Shown here: piece by piece, positions 38,036 to 46,678 of the stretch
Layout: every line of letters starts with the position of its first letter
How positions within the stretch are numbered: the stretch's first letter is position 1
Origin: Halodesulfovibrio sp. MK-HDV
GTDB lineage: Bacteria; Desulfobacterota; Desulfovibrionia; Desulfovibrionales; Desulfovibrionaceae
DNA: 64,000 bases
NCBI RefSeq assembly: GCF_009914765.1
Contig: NZ_WYDS01000007.1
Span: 1 to 64,000 of the forward strand
Reading direction: 5' to 3'
Made by a program: the position numbers and the translations under genes
Notes under the pieces: model-generated
Database searches by the model: none
Seen by the model: only the letters and a program-made list of their open reading frames with translations
What the model was told of the DNA's origin: nothing

Positions 38036-38081
38036 GAAGTAGGCTGCCCATCATTCAATGGACAGCCTACTTCGTTATGGA
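38036..38081. terminator. Hairpin between inverted repeat copies
   Basis: GAAGTAGGCTGCCCAT and ATGGACAGCCTACTTC form a stem of about 15 bp with one G-A mismatch. The hairpin is of the same type as those at 46033 and 46496 (AGGCTG...CAGCC(T)), and lies between the two inverted repeat copies. Confidence 0.6.
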
Positions 38082-38142
38082 AAGTTAGTTGTTATCGCGG
38101 CTTCCAACGTAATAGCTTTCTAAAAGTACTCGCGTATAATTG

Positions 38143-38199
38143 GGTCAAGGGGCAAGCCCCTTGCGGGTGCAGGGCAGAGCCCTTGCCCGTCGGAGACCT
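38143..38199 (+). repeat. CCGACGG / CCCGCAAGGGG composite repeat, copy 3
   Basis: GGGTCAAGGGGCAAGCCCCT, TGCGGGTGCAGGGCAGAGCC and GCCCGTCGGAGAC. It is preceded by GGAAAGTTAGTTGTTATCGC and GCGTATAAT, which are also found before copy 4 near 46546-46600. The intergenic region 37851-38247 is made almost entirely of these modules. Confidence 0.72.
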
Positions 38200-38247
38200 G
38201 CCGGAGGCTCGTCGAAAACAACCTAAAAGCAATACATTTACACAGTT

Positions 38248-39108
38248 CTACTTCTGACAAGTTTCGCAGAAGACAGTTGTGCGCCCAGCAACTTTTTCGG
38301 TCTTGAGCGGCTCACCGCAAACGCGGCAATCCTGCCCTGTGCGCCCGTAGACGAGGAAATTATTCTGGAACGATCCAGCATCACCGTGCGCATCGCGGTA
38401 ATCACGGATGGATGAACCACACTCACGGATGGCTTGTTTGAGCACTTCCTTGAGCTTTACATGCAACAGCCCGAGCTTTTTCTTTGGAATCTCATTCGAA
38501 GGCGTATCGGGGCGAATGCCTGCTCGAAAAAGTGACTCATCTGCGTATATGTTGCCAATTCCAGCGATTACTTTTTGGTCGAGTAAGGCTGCTTTTATGC
38601 GGGTTCTGCGTGACTGAAACAGAGCTACGAAGGCGTCAGTCTTAATGACGAGCGGCTCTGGACCTAGCTGCTGCCAGAACTGCCAATTCAGGTAATCACA
38701 TGGAGCTAGAGCACGGCAAAAACCGAATTTGCGCATGTCGTCGAAGAACAAACGGTTGCCGTTGCTCAAATCAAAAATTATTCGAGTATGCCGTGCTGGC
38801 GGAGTATTTGGCGGATAGACAAACAACCTGCCGGACATTTTTAGATGAAAAGCAAGTTGTAGAGGATATTCCGAGCGCGGGACGGGAAGTTCGTCTTCAT
38901 AAATTTGCGGAATTGAAAGATCCATAAGCAACAGCTTGCCCCGCCTGTGCACGTGCGTGATCTCACGCCCAGTGATAAGACCTTCCAGCGCATCGCGCCT
39001 TCCTTCTACACTGCTGTCGTTAAGGATGGTGACTTCTTCTATGGTCTGCTCTGCCAGCATCGGCCATAGACCTGCAGCAATGGTTTCAACTTCTGGTAAT
39101 TCTGGCAT
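38248..39108 (-). CDS. mutM: Formamidopyrimidine-DNA glycosylase
   Basis: Bifunctional base-excision repair enzyme for 8-oxoguanine and formamidopyrimidines. The start at 39108 gives the obligatory PELPEVET N-terminus, with Pro2 as the catalytic nucleophile. Also visible: QVAGIGNIYADESLFRAGI-type helix (here KVIAGIGNIYADESLFRAGI) and the C-terminal zinc finger CRVCGEPLKTEKVAGRTTVF ending CETCQK. The ATG shares one base with the stop of the upstream ChaN-like gene (TAATG), so translation is coupled. Confidence 0.95.
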   Translation of the reverse strand: MPELPEVETIAAGLWPMLAEQTIEEVTILNDSSVEGRRDALEGLITGREITHVHRRGKLLLMDLSIPQIYEDELPVPRSEYPLQLAFHLKMSGRLFVYPPNTPPARHTRIIFDLSNGNRLFFDDMRKFGFCRALAPCDYLNWQFWQQLGPEPLVIKTDAFVALFQSRRTRIKAALLDQKVIAGIGNIYADESLFRAGIRPDTPSNEIPKKKLGLLHVKLKEVLKQAIRECGSSIRDYRDAHGDAGSFQNNFLVYGRTGQDCRVCGEPLKTEKVAGRTTVFCETCQK

Positions 39109-40361
39109 TATTTTCTGTGTGGGTGTTCCGGTACGGGCATTGAGATTGTGCACTCTTTGCCGTCCCTGATTACTGTAAAGACCATGTCTTTTCCCTCTTT
39201 GGCGGCTTTTACGCCTGCTCTGTGAAGGGTCATCATGGAGTCGACGTCCATTCCACTTACTTTGACGATATTGTCGCCAGCAAGAAACCCTGCTGTGTGC
39301 GCAGCAGATTTATCTTTTACATCTAAGATTGTTGCACCATCGCCTTCCATACGCAAGGTAAAGCCAAATCTGCTCTGTTTTGTAAGCGGGCAATAAAACT
39401 GTATGTGCCCTCTCTCTGCAACAATCGGCTCTCTGTTTCGCCATGGAACGATAAGCAACACTTTGGCATCTGGATCAAGCTTGGATAGGCGGTATGAAAT
39501 GCCCCAACCGTGTTCTACGTGCCCTGTGCCAGTAAGAATGACTATTGGTAAATTTGTTTTCTTGCGAATGGCCATCGCCTGCTCTGCCATTCCGGTATCC
39601 CACATGGACTGAATCAGGAAAAAGCGCTTACGGTAATGAGCGAGTGATTTTTTTGCGACCTCTGCCGCTTTGGGATCATCTTTCCCCTCTGTCATCAGTT
39701 CCACATGCTTATCGTGGATTCGAGTTAAATCCTCTTCTTGCGCTTCCATGCTTGGAATATGATTTTTAGGCAGATACTTGCGCTCTTCAGGCGTAAGACT
39801 CTCCATTCCATCATCACCAATTTTTTTAGCTATCTCAAAGGGAAAATTGAGCGCATAGAGCTCTATTTTGTGTGCATAGATTTCTTCGATAATGGGTTCA
39901 TAAAGCGAATACGAAAAACCCCAGGCATCTTTCCAATCAACTTTGGTTGGGAATTCAGCAAGGGAGACTTTGCCGTTATTTACGGCATCAAGCTGCGGTT
40001 GTTTTTCCTGTGCAAACATTTCCATGCCCACAGTAAAGCGCATTCCGGATTCTGCTAATGCAGCAATAATTTTTGCTTGAACAATATGATCGCAGGCGAC
40101 GTTATGAGTTTCGCCAATGAGGATGTAGTCGTATGATTTTGCGGTAGCGAGGAGGTCTGAAAGAGAGGCTTTGGTTCCGTTGGCGTTAAAGAATTCGCCT
40201 TCAGCCAATTGGGGACTGGCTTGTGGGGTAACGACAAGCTTGGTGTTAGTCGCTTTAGATACGATTGGCGCAGGGGCGGCGCGGGAAAGAGGCGGTTGCG
40301 CCAAAGCGCAACCACCCATTATTACTACTACAGAAAAAAGAATTCTGTGGGCTAATCCCAT
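39108..40361 (-). CDS. ChaN-like (haem-binding uptake, Tiki superfamily) protein with C-terminal PDZ domain
   Basis: 417 residues, exported. The N-terminus is hydrophobic (ILFSVVVIMGGC); a Cys after MGG suggests a lipoprotein, though the lipobox lacks the usual Leu. The ChaN core spans about 55-300: DYILIGETHNVACDHIVQAK, GMEMFAQEKQPQLD, KVDWKDAWGFSYSLYEPI, ALNFPFE, IQSMWDTGMAEQ and VILTGTGHVEHGWGI. A PDZ domain follows (about 330-410: GATILDVKDKSAAHTAGFLAG). The family binds haem in Campylobacter and Pseudomonas; the role here is unproven. It overlaps its neighbours by 10 bases upstream and 1 base downstream. Confidence 0.83.
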   Translation of the reverse strand: MGLAHRILFSVVVIMGGCALAQPPLSRAAPAPIVSKATNTKLVVTPQASPQLAEGEFFNANGTKASLSDLLATAKSYDYILIGETHNVACDHIVQAKIIAALAESGMRFTVGMEMFAQEKQPQLDAVNNGKVSLAEFPTKVDWKDAWGFSYSLYEPIIEEIYAHKIELYALNFPFEIAKKIGDDGMESLTPEERKYLPKNHIPSMEAQEEDLTRIHDKHVELMTEGKDDPKAAEVAKKSLAHYRKRFFLIQSMWDTGMAEQAMAIRKKTNLPIVILTGTGHVEHGWGISYRLSKLDPDAKVLLIVPWRNREPIVAERGHIQFYCPLTKQSRFGFTLRMEGDGATILDVKDKSAAHTAGFLAGDNIVKVSGMDVDSMMTLHRAGVKAAKEGKDMVFTVIRDGKECTISMPVPEHPHRK

Positions 40362-41617
40362 ATCCTTTTGTCCTCGATAGGACGAATCTGCGGAGGCAGT
40401 GAGCCAGGAGTAAGCACCTTGAGCTCCGGACGAAGTTTAATTTTTTCACGGAACTGGTGCAGCAGTTCATCCCCACGTTTGAAGTTACTTGCTTCAACGT
40501 ACAGGGTCATTTCGTCAATGCCACCCGGGTTGGTAACTTCGATCTGCCAGCGCTTGATTTCCTCAAAGCGTGACATAACCTGTTCAACCTGATGTGGATA
40601 AACGAACATACCTTTAATACGAGCGGTGGTATCTACGCGGCCAACAATGGAGCCGAGACGCGGAGAGGTACGACCACATGGGCAAGGAGATCTGTCGATG
40701 TAACCGAGATCACCGGTAGCAAGACGAATAAGCGGGTAGGTTTTGTTGAATGCGGTAACAACAATTTCACCAACTTCGCCGTCTTTAAGAGGAATACCAG
40801 TGTCAGGATGACAGATTTCAACAAAAGTTCTGTTGGCAATGTGCAGGCCGGTTTTGTGGTAACATTCGTAACCAATACAACCAACGTCTGCGGTGCCGTA
40901 GCCCTGACGCATGATGAGGTCGAACTTCTTCTCAAGGGAAGCACGCATTTTCTCAGAGATACGCTCGCCAGTTACAAAAGCAACTTCGAGGTAGAGATCT
41001 TTACGCAGGTTCAAACCTTTTTCTTCTGCTTTCTGGGCAAGGTGCATCAGGTAGCTTGGAGTTCCAACATACCCGCTTACACGTAATTTTTGCATGATTT
41101 CCAACTGAGTCGCAGCATTGCCGGGACCAGCAGGAACTGTTGCACAACCAAGATTACGCAGTGGCTCTTCAAACATGAGACCAGCAGGCGCAAGATGGTA
41201 GTTGAAAGTAATCTGCGCTACGTCGCCTGGACGGAAACCAGCAGAGTAGAAACCTTCGGTGTAACCCCAGTAATCGTCTGTGCGATCTTCAGGGTCAAAA
41301 ATTGGTCCAGGAGAAAGGAATACACGCTTCAATTCACCAAGGTCTTTAGTAAGAAGACCACCAAGACGCGGGCCCATGGACTGTAAGAAGATAAGTTCTT
41401 TCTTCTTAAGGATAGGAATGTGTTTAAGGTCAGAAAGAGTTTTAAACTTTTCTACCTGAAACTGGGCACGGTCAAAACGCTTTTTGACATCTTCTGAGTA
41501 GCGGTATGCGTAAGTAAGAAGGTCTTTAAGCTGGATAAGGTAAAACTGACGACGTTCGCTTTCGTCGAGCACTTCACGTCGGCTATATATGCCTTCTGTA
41601 CGGTCTTTACGGGTCAT
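40352..41617 (-). CDS. Phenylacetate-CoA ligase-like adenylate-forming enzyme (PaaK family)
   Basis: 421 residues of the ANL superfamily, PaaK type: a short N-terminal lobe, YVGTPSYLMHLAQKAEE, AFVTGERISEKMR, QGYGTADVG, GEIVVTAF and PLIRLATGDLGYID, then CPCGRTSPRLGSIVGRVDTTARIKGMFVYPHQVE before the C-terminal lobe. It activates an aryl or other acid with ATP and CoA; phenylacetate is only the family name. First gene of a three-gene overlapping run with the ChaN-PDZ gene and mutM. Confidence 0.9.
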   Translation of the reverse strand: MTRKDRTEGIYSRREVLDESERRQFYLIQLKDLLTYAYRYSEDVKKRFDRAQFQVEKFKTLSDLKHIPILKKKELIFLQSMGPRLGGLLTKDLGELKRVFLSPGPIFDPEDRTDDYWGYTEGFYSAGFRPGDVAQITFNYHLAPAGLMFEEPLRNLGCATVPAGPGNAATQLEIMQKLRVSGYVGTPSYLMHLAQKAEEKGLNLRKDLYLEVAFVTGERISEKMRASLEKKFDLIMRQGYGTADVGCIGYECYHKTGLHIANRTFVEICHPDTGIPLKDGEVGEIVVTAFNKTYPLIRLATGDLGYIDRSPCPCGRTSPRLGSIVGRVDTTARIKGMFVYPHQVEQVMSRFEEIKRWQIEVTNPGGIDEMTLYVEASNFKRGDELLHQFREKIKLRPELKVLTPGSLPPQIRPIEDKRIWD

Positions 41618-41776
41618 GTGGGTACTCCATACAAGAAATTTTTATGCGGAACTAAACCCCGACCTTACAGTATATTTAATCGAAAATCAAGTTTTTTCTA
41701 TTTTTCACTGATATTTCAGATATATACCACAGAATCTAAGAGGCGCAAGTTTTTTTCGTTTTTGCAAGATCCAAAA

Positions 41777-41806
41777 AAATCCCGACTCGTAACAAGTCGG
41801 GATTTT
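41777..41806 (-). terminator. Terminator after trmI
   Basis: AATCCCGACT (41778-41787) pairs with AGTCGGGATT (41795-41804). On the minus strand the stem is followed by seven T. It is about 40 bases past the trmI stop. Confidence 0.9.
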
Positions 41807-41843
41807 GAATCTATTTGATATGGCGCATTGCACCGGAAGAAAG

Positions 41844-42710
41844 CTATTCTGCTGATTCTTCCTGAGCAGCAGCAAGACGTTCTTTACGTGCTGCTTCCTG
41901 TTTACGTTCGCGTGTGCCAACGTATTTGTGACCTTCGAGTGCATCAAGGCCTTCCTGATGACGAGCAAAGATAAGGAAGCCTGTGTGAGCTACCATACGG
42001 TCACTTGGACGCAGACGGTCCGGTACTGCTTTCCAGTTACGAACGAGAAGTTCGGAAACTTCAACTTCGTCAAATGGACCTTTTTCCAGTTCTGTAAGAA
42101 GGCTGGAAACCTGATCTACTGTAGGAACGAGGAAGCCGATCATTGCGCCGGGCTTAACCGCACCTGGAATAAATCTTACGTAATCCCAAGGGTCACGAAC
42201 ATCGAGGAAAAGTGCATCGGCATCATCAACGAGGAAGCCGTTTTCGATGTTGTGGTTGTATAAGGTTACGTTTTTACCAACGCCTGCCCAGTCAAGGTTA
42301 CGACGAGCAAGGTTCATAAATTCTTCACGGGCTTCGTGGGTGTGAATTTCACCCTTTTCGCCTGCAAACCAACTCATAGCGAGAGTAAGGCTACCGGAGC
42401 CGGAACCAGCTTCGATGATTTTAGAACCGTTACCCACACCAAGCTTCATGCAGATGTAGCCGATATCTTTTGGATAGATAACCTGTGTCTGACGCTTGAC
42501 GCCTTTCACAAGATCATGCAACGAAGGGCGTTGCACACGGAATGGCTTTCCTTTATGAGAAAGAACAACGCTACCGTAACCGGCAGCCATGATGTCTTCC
42601 ATTTTAAGAATGCCGTCATTGCCATGTATATCATTACCAAGTTCTACACGACGCATAACGCGTTTTCCGCGCGCGCCGACAAGCAGAACCAATTCGCCTT
42701 GCTTAATCAT
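41844..42710 (-). CDS. trmI: tRNA (adenine-58-N1) methyltransferase TrmI
   Basis: SAM-dependent tRNA m1A methyltransferase. After a small N-terminal beta domain (GELVLLVGARGKRVMRRVELG) come QVIYPKDIGYICMKL, KIIEAGSGSGSLTLAMSW (SAM loop), EIHTHEAREEF and DALFLDVRDPWDY. About 289 residues, with a Lys/Glu/Gln-rich tail. ATG 42710 is chosen over the longer frame because GGAGG at 42721-42725 precedes it and the family begins there. Confidence 0.92.
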   Translation of the reverse strand: MIKQGELVLLVGARGKRVMRRVELGNDIHGNDGILKMEDIMAAGYGSVVLSHKGKPFRVQRPSLHDLVKGVKRQTQVIYPKDIGYICMKLGVGNGSKIIEAGSGSGSLTLAMSWFAGEKGEIHTHEAREEFMNLARRNLDWAGVGKNVTLYNHNIENGFLVDDADALFLDVRDPWDYVRFIPGAVKPGAMIGFLVPTVDQVSSLLTELEKGPFDEVEVSELLVRNWKAVPDRLRPSDRMVAHTGFLIFARHQEGLDALEGHKYVGTRERKQEAARKERLAAAQEESAE

Positions 42711-42910
42711 ATTTTTTTTCCTCCGTGGTTGGAGCAACGCCCTACTTTTATATATGGAGCCTGTCAAGAGACAGCCTGTTCTTGAAAATTCAAGATTTAT
42801 ATACAATTCAGGCCGAGAATCGGCTCTTTTTTGATTGAAATAATAGCTGTCTTTTTGTGCCACCTGTACGTATAGTAACTAATCCTACCAGAGTGCGGAA
42901 CATAATTGCC

Positions 42911-43942
42911 ATGAAGTTTACATATATTTTTGGTCCGGTTTATTCAGGAAGACTCGGTCATTCCCTCGGTCTAGATCTCCTCGGAGAGAGGATCTGCTCT
43001 ATGGACTGTCTTTACTGCGAAGTAGGCAGAACAAATGAATTGACCCTGACACGAAAGCCGTATGTTCCAGCCGAAAAATTGCTGGATGAATTACGCCACT
43101 GGCGTGATGAGCATAGCGATAATCTACCCGATTACGTAACTCTGGGAGGCTCAGGGGAACCGTGTCTCAATAGTGATTTAGACACTATAATAAAAGGCTG
43201 TAAACAGATTCTTCCTTCTGTCCCTGTAGCTGTTCTCACTAATAGTACACTCTTATGTGATCCCGAGGTGCAAGAGGCACTCATGGAAGTAGATGCCGTA
43301 CTTCCTTCTTTGGACTCACTTGTAGATAAAGAATTTGCAAAATTGAATCGCCCCTGCGGGGGGGTCAAAGCCGCACACGTTGCTGAATGCCTCGTAAAAT
43401 TCAGTGACACATACAACGGCAAAATTTTTCTAGAAATATTACTGTCGCAGGGCGTTAACGATTCACAAGAGAATCTTACCCTGCTCAAGGAGTATGTAAC
43501 TTCGTTACAGCCTCATCGTGTTGACGTAACAACCTTATCCAGACCCGGTGCCTTTTCTTTGGCAAAAGCTGTTGACCCTGCCGTACGTAAAGTATGGCAA
43601 ACCGCACTCTCTGAATGCATTACTAGATTTGATGCCAATGGCTCAGCTAACCAACAACACGCTACACAAGAAAACGCACCCCCAGCAGCTGCAACGCAGT
43701 CTGCCACTGGAAACTTTGCGGACTTGCCGGAACAAGACCGGTCAGCTGCAAAACAACGTGTCCTAGAGTCGCTCACACGCAGACCGCAGACACCTTCGCA
43801 GCTTGCAATCGCTCTCACCCTTCCTCTATCCAACGTTCAAGAATCATTGAACATACTGGAGAATGAAGGTGCTATTTACAAATCAGAGCAAGACCGCACT
43901 GCAACACTCAACACAGATGAGCCTTTCTACTCCTGCCAGTAG
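42911..43942 (+). CDS. Radical SAM protein with C-terminal winged-helix-like segment
   Basis: About 343 residues. The cluster motif is CSMDCLYCEVG (C-x4-C-x2-C). The first residues KFTYIFGPVYSGRLGHSLGLDLL and TLGGSGEPCLNSDLD are typical of COG0731-like radical SAM proteins. After a Gln/Ala-rich linker (about 245-280) there is a helical segment, AKQRVLESLTRRPQTPSQLAIALTLPLSNVQESL, like a winged helix. The reaction is unknown. Start ATG 42911 is chosen from the family N-terminus; the frame is open up to 42857. Confidence 0.82.
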   Translation: MKFTYIFGPVYSGRLGHSLGLDLLGERICSMDCLYCEVGRTNELTLTRKPYVPAEKLLDELRHWRDEHSDNLPDYVTLGGSGEPCLNSDLDTIIKGCKQILPSVPVAVLTNSTLLCDPEVQEALMEVDAVLPSLDSLVDKEFAKLNRPCGGVKAAHVAECLVKFSDTYNGKIFLEILLSQGVNDSQENLTLLKEYVTSLQPHRVDVTTLSRPGAFSLAKAVDPAVRKVWQTALSECITRFDANGSANQQHATQENAPPAAATQSATGNFADLPEQDRSAAKQRVLESLTRRPQTPSQLAIALTLPLSNVQESLNILENEGAIYKSEQDRTATLNTDEPFYSCQ

Positions 43943-43990
43943 TCCGATTGCCCCGACAGCACTCGGAAATGATTTTTTAAAGGACTCACA

Positions 43991-45460
43991 ATGGTCAGAC
44001 CACGCAAAGGCAAGCGTAAGATGTTTATCAGCACCTTGCCGGGCGAACAGGTTGAAGTATTACTAGCCGAAGAAGGCGTAGTACAAGAGTATTATGTTGA
44101 AATGGTTCATCAACAGAAAACCAAAGGTAACATCTACAAAGGTATTATCAACAACATAGACACTAACCTTCAAGCCGCATTTATCTCATACGGCGCAGAA
44201 AAGAACGGATTTCTTCAGATTGATGAAGTGCATCCGGAATATTTCCTTTCGCCGCATGATCCAAATCGGGGTAAAAAATACCCTCCAATTCAGAAAGTTC
44301 TGAAAGCCGGACAAGAAATTCTGGTACAGGTTGTTAAAGAACCTACCGGAACCAAGGGTGCGTTTCTTACTTCGTACCTCTCCATTCCCGGCCGTTTTCT
44401 CGTTCTTACACCGGGTCGCGAACAAATTGGCGTTTCCCGTAAAGTGGACGACGAAAAAGAACGCGCACGCTTAAAAGCAATCTTTGATGAGCAGAAACCG
44501 GGTGATGATCTCGGCGTAATCGTTCGTACCGTCAGCATGGCTCAGCCTAAAACTTCCCTGCTGCGCGACTTACGATTCCTCAAAAGAATGTGGAAAGATG
44601 TACGCAAAAAAGCCACCACAGAAGAGTCTCCTTCCCTTCTTTATCGTGAACGCGATCTCGCTACCCGCGCAGTACGCGATTATCTCACAGACGAAGTAGG
44701 CGAAGTTTGGATTGATGACGAAGGCACCGCAGAGGCAGTGGAAGAGTTCGCAGGACTCGTATTCCCACGCCGCGGACTTCAGGTTCGAATCCACAACCAG
44801 CCGGAACTCTCCATGTGGGAACGCTTCAATCTGCAAAAGCAGCTTGAACAAATTTACTCCCGCGAAGTTGTATTGCCTTCCGGCGGACGTCTTGTTTTTG
44901 ACCAGACAGAAGCACTCATGGCAATCGACATCAACTCCGGTAAAATTGCCGGTAAAACAAACTTCGAATCCATGGCGCTTAAAACCAACATGGAAGCAGC
45001 CGAAGACATCGCACAGCAGCTTAAACTGCGTGACATCGGTGGTCAGGTTGTTATCGACTTTATTGAAATGCGCGATCGCAACCACTGGCGCGAAGTAGAA
45101 AAAACTCTTCGTAATGCTATGAAATTCGACCGTGCTCGACACGATGTTGGCAAAATGAGCCGCTTCGGCCTGCTCCAGATCGTCCGTCAGCGCCTCGGTT
45201 CTTCTGCACTGTCCATCAGTACAGAAGTCTGTCCATGCTGTAACGGCTCCGGCTCACGTCGAAACATGGAATGGCAGGCATTACAGTCCCTCAAGGACTT
45301 ACTGCGCCGCCTGCGTCACAATAAAGATGCTTTCGCTAAATTTGAAATTGAAGAAGAACGTGAACTTGCCATGTACCTGCTTAACCAAAAACGCGAACGT
45401 CTTCTCGAGCTGGAAACCACATACAAAGTTTCCATCGAGATTAAGATCGCTAAGGCATAA
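43991..45460 (+). CDS. rng: Ribonuclease G/E family endoribonuclease
   Basis: 489 residues: an S1 RNA-binding domain (about 40-130: KGNIYKGIINNIDTNLQAAFISYG), then the catalytic region with EALMAIDINSGK and VVIDFIEMRD carrying the two metal-binding Asp, and the zinc-link Cys in VCPCCNGSG. It lacks the long C-terminal scaffold of RNase E, so RNase G type. It processes rRNA ends and mRNA. queH follows after two bases. Confidence 0.94.
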   Translation: MVRPRKGKRKMFISTLPGEQVEVLLAEEGVVQEYYVEMVHQQKTKGNIYKGIINNIDTNLQAAFISYGAEKNGFLQIDEVHPEYFLSPHDPNRGKKYPPIQKVLKAGQEILVQVVKEPTGTKGAFLTSYLSIPGRFLVLTPGREQIGVSRKVDDEKERARLKAIFDEQKPGDDLGVIVRTVSMAQPKTSLLRDLRFLKRMWKDVRKKATTEESPSLLYRERDLATRAVRDYLTDEVGEVWIDDEGTAEAVEEFAGLVFPRRGLQVRIHNQPELSMWERFNLQKQLEQIYSREVVLPSGGRLVFDQTEALMAIDINSGKIAGKTNFESMALKTNMEAAEDIAQQLKLRDIGGQVVIDFIEMRDRNHWREVEKTLRNAMKFDRARHDVGKMSRFGLLQIVRQRLGSSALSISTEVCPCCNGSGSRRNMEWQALQSLKDLLRRLRHNKDAFAKFEIEEERELAMYLLNQKRERLLELETTYKVSIEIKIAKA

Positions 45461-45462
45461 CA

Positions 45463-46026
45463 ATGGCTCGTGTACTTTTGCACATGTGCTGCGGCCCTTG
45501 CTCCATAACAACGATCAAGGAACTGCAAAGCGAAGGACTCGAAGTTACCGGATTCTTCTACAACCCCAACATTCACCCGACAAAAGAATATCTGCGTCGT
45601 CGTGAAGGGGCTCTCGAAGTAGCCAAGCGGTTCAACATCAAAGTCATTATGCGTGACCAAGATTATGATCCGCAAACATGGTTCCGTACCATGTGCTACC
45701 GAGAAGAAAACCGCTGCTTCCACTGCTACGCCATGCGCATGGAACGCGCGTTCTCAATAGGACGCAACGGCAACTTCGACTATGTGACCACAACCCTGCT
45801 CTATTCCAAAATGCAAAAGCATGAGGATATTAAAAAGCTCGGGGAAGATATGGCACAAGGTGGCAGCGCCAAGTTCCTCTATCGCGATTTCCGCACCGGC
45901 TGGAAGGAAGGTATTGAAACCTCCAAAGACTGGGGCGTATATCGCCAGCAGTACTGCGGCTGCCTCTACTCCGAAGGCGAACGATACGCCAAAGAGTTTA
46001 AAGACACCTGCGGACTGAAAAAGTAA
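45463..46026 (+). CDS. queH: Epoxyqueuosine reductase QueH
   Basis: Last step of queuosine modification in organisms lacking QueG. The 187 residues contain LHMCCGPCS near the N-terminus, CYREENRCFHCYAMRM, LLYSKMQKHEDI and QQYCGCLYSE. These Cys groups match the iron-sulfur/metal-binding pattern of the QueH (DUF208) family. It forms an operon with the RNase G gene. Confidence 0.93.
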   Translation: MARVLLHMCCGPCSITTIKELQSEGLEVTGFFYNPNIHPTKEYLRRREGALEVAKRFNIKVIMRDQDYDPQTWFRTMCYREENRCFHCYAMRMERAFSIGRNGNFDYVTTTLLYSKMQKHEDIKKLGEDMAQGGSAKFLYRDFRTGWKEGIETSKDWGVYRQQYCGCLYSEGERYAKEFKDTCGLKK

Positions 46027-46032
46027 ATAATT

Positions 46033-46075
46033 AAAGAAGGCTGTTCTACAAATGTAGGACAGCCTTCTTTTGTTT
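46033..46075 (+). terminator. Terminator after queH
   Basis: A stem of about 17 bp, AAAGAAGGCTGTTCTACA (46033-46050) with TGTAGGACAGCCTTCTTT (46053-46070), with one T-G pair, then TGTTTTA. It also forms the first unit of the tandem repeat that follows. Confidence 0.88.
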
Positions 46076-46535
46076 TATTCAAGGAAGGCGTTTGAGATGT
46101 CTTCGACGAGCCTCCGGCAGCTGGGCTGAAACTGTTTCACTGTCTTAATCCGTAATCTCTCATTCTTCGAGCACGGCTAAAGCTTTGCAAAGTTTCCCCC
46201 AGACCCCCATCAAAACTTTTTAGTTGCGAGGTCTTTCTTTTCTTAAGTTCACCACGCGGCTTATGCTCCACTACCTTTCGTTGAACATGAAAGGGCTGTC
46301 CTACATAAGTAATCAGCCTTTTTTCTTTTTATTCGAAGAAAGTCTTTGGAATGTCTTCGACGAGCCTCCGGCGGCTGGGCTGAAAACTTTGGAAAGTTTT
46401 CCCCCAGACCCCCTTTCAAACTTTTTAGTTACGAGGTCTTTCTTTTCTTAAGGTTACCTCGCCGCTTATGCTCCATTACCTTCCGTTGAATAGAAAAGGG
46501 CTGTCCTGCATATGTAGGACAGCCCTTTTTTGGTT
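46038..46535. repeat. Tandem duplicated intergenic unit (about 230 bp)
   Basis: The order AGGCTGTYCTACA hairpin, TGTCTTCGACGAGCCTCCGG, GGGCTGAAA, CCCCCAGACCCCC, AAACTTTTTAGTT, CGAGGTCTTTCTTTTCTTAA, GGCTTATGCTCCA, CGTTGAA occurs twice in succession (about 46038-46285 and 46286-46494). A third hairpin (46496-46531) closes the array. The whole 46027-46678 gap is repeat sequence. Confidence 0.75.
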
Positions 46536-46607
46536 GTGGAAAGTTAGCGACCATCGCGACTGCCAACAAAATATGAGACTAGATGACCATCGCGTATAAT
46601 CGGGGTC

Positions 46608-46672
46608 AAGGGGCGAGCCCCTTGCGGGAGGTGAAGGAGGGTGGAACCCTTCCTGCCCGTCGGAGACAAACT
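46608..46672 (+). repeat. CCGACGG / CCCGCAAGGGG composite repeat, copy 4
   Basis: GGGGTCAAGGGGCGAGCCCC, TTGCGGGAGGTGAAGGAGGG and GCCCGTCGGAGAC, as in copy 3. It ends 7 bases before the cstA stop. Confidence 0.75.
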
Positions 46673-46678
46673 CCTACC

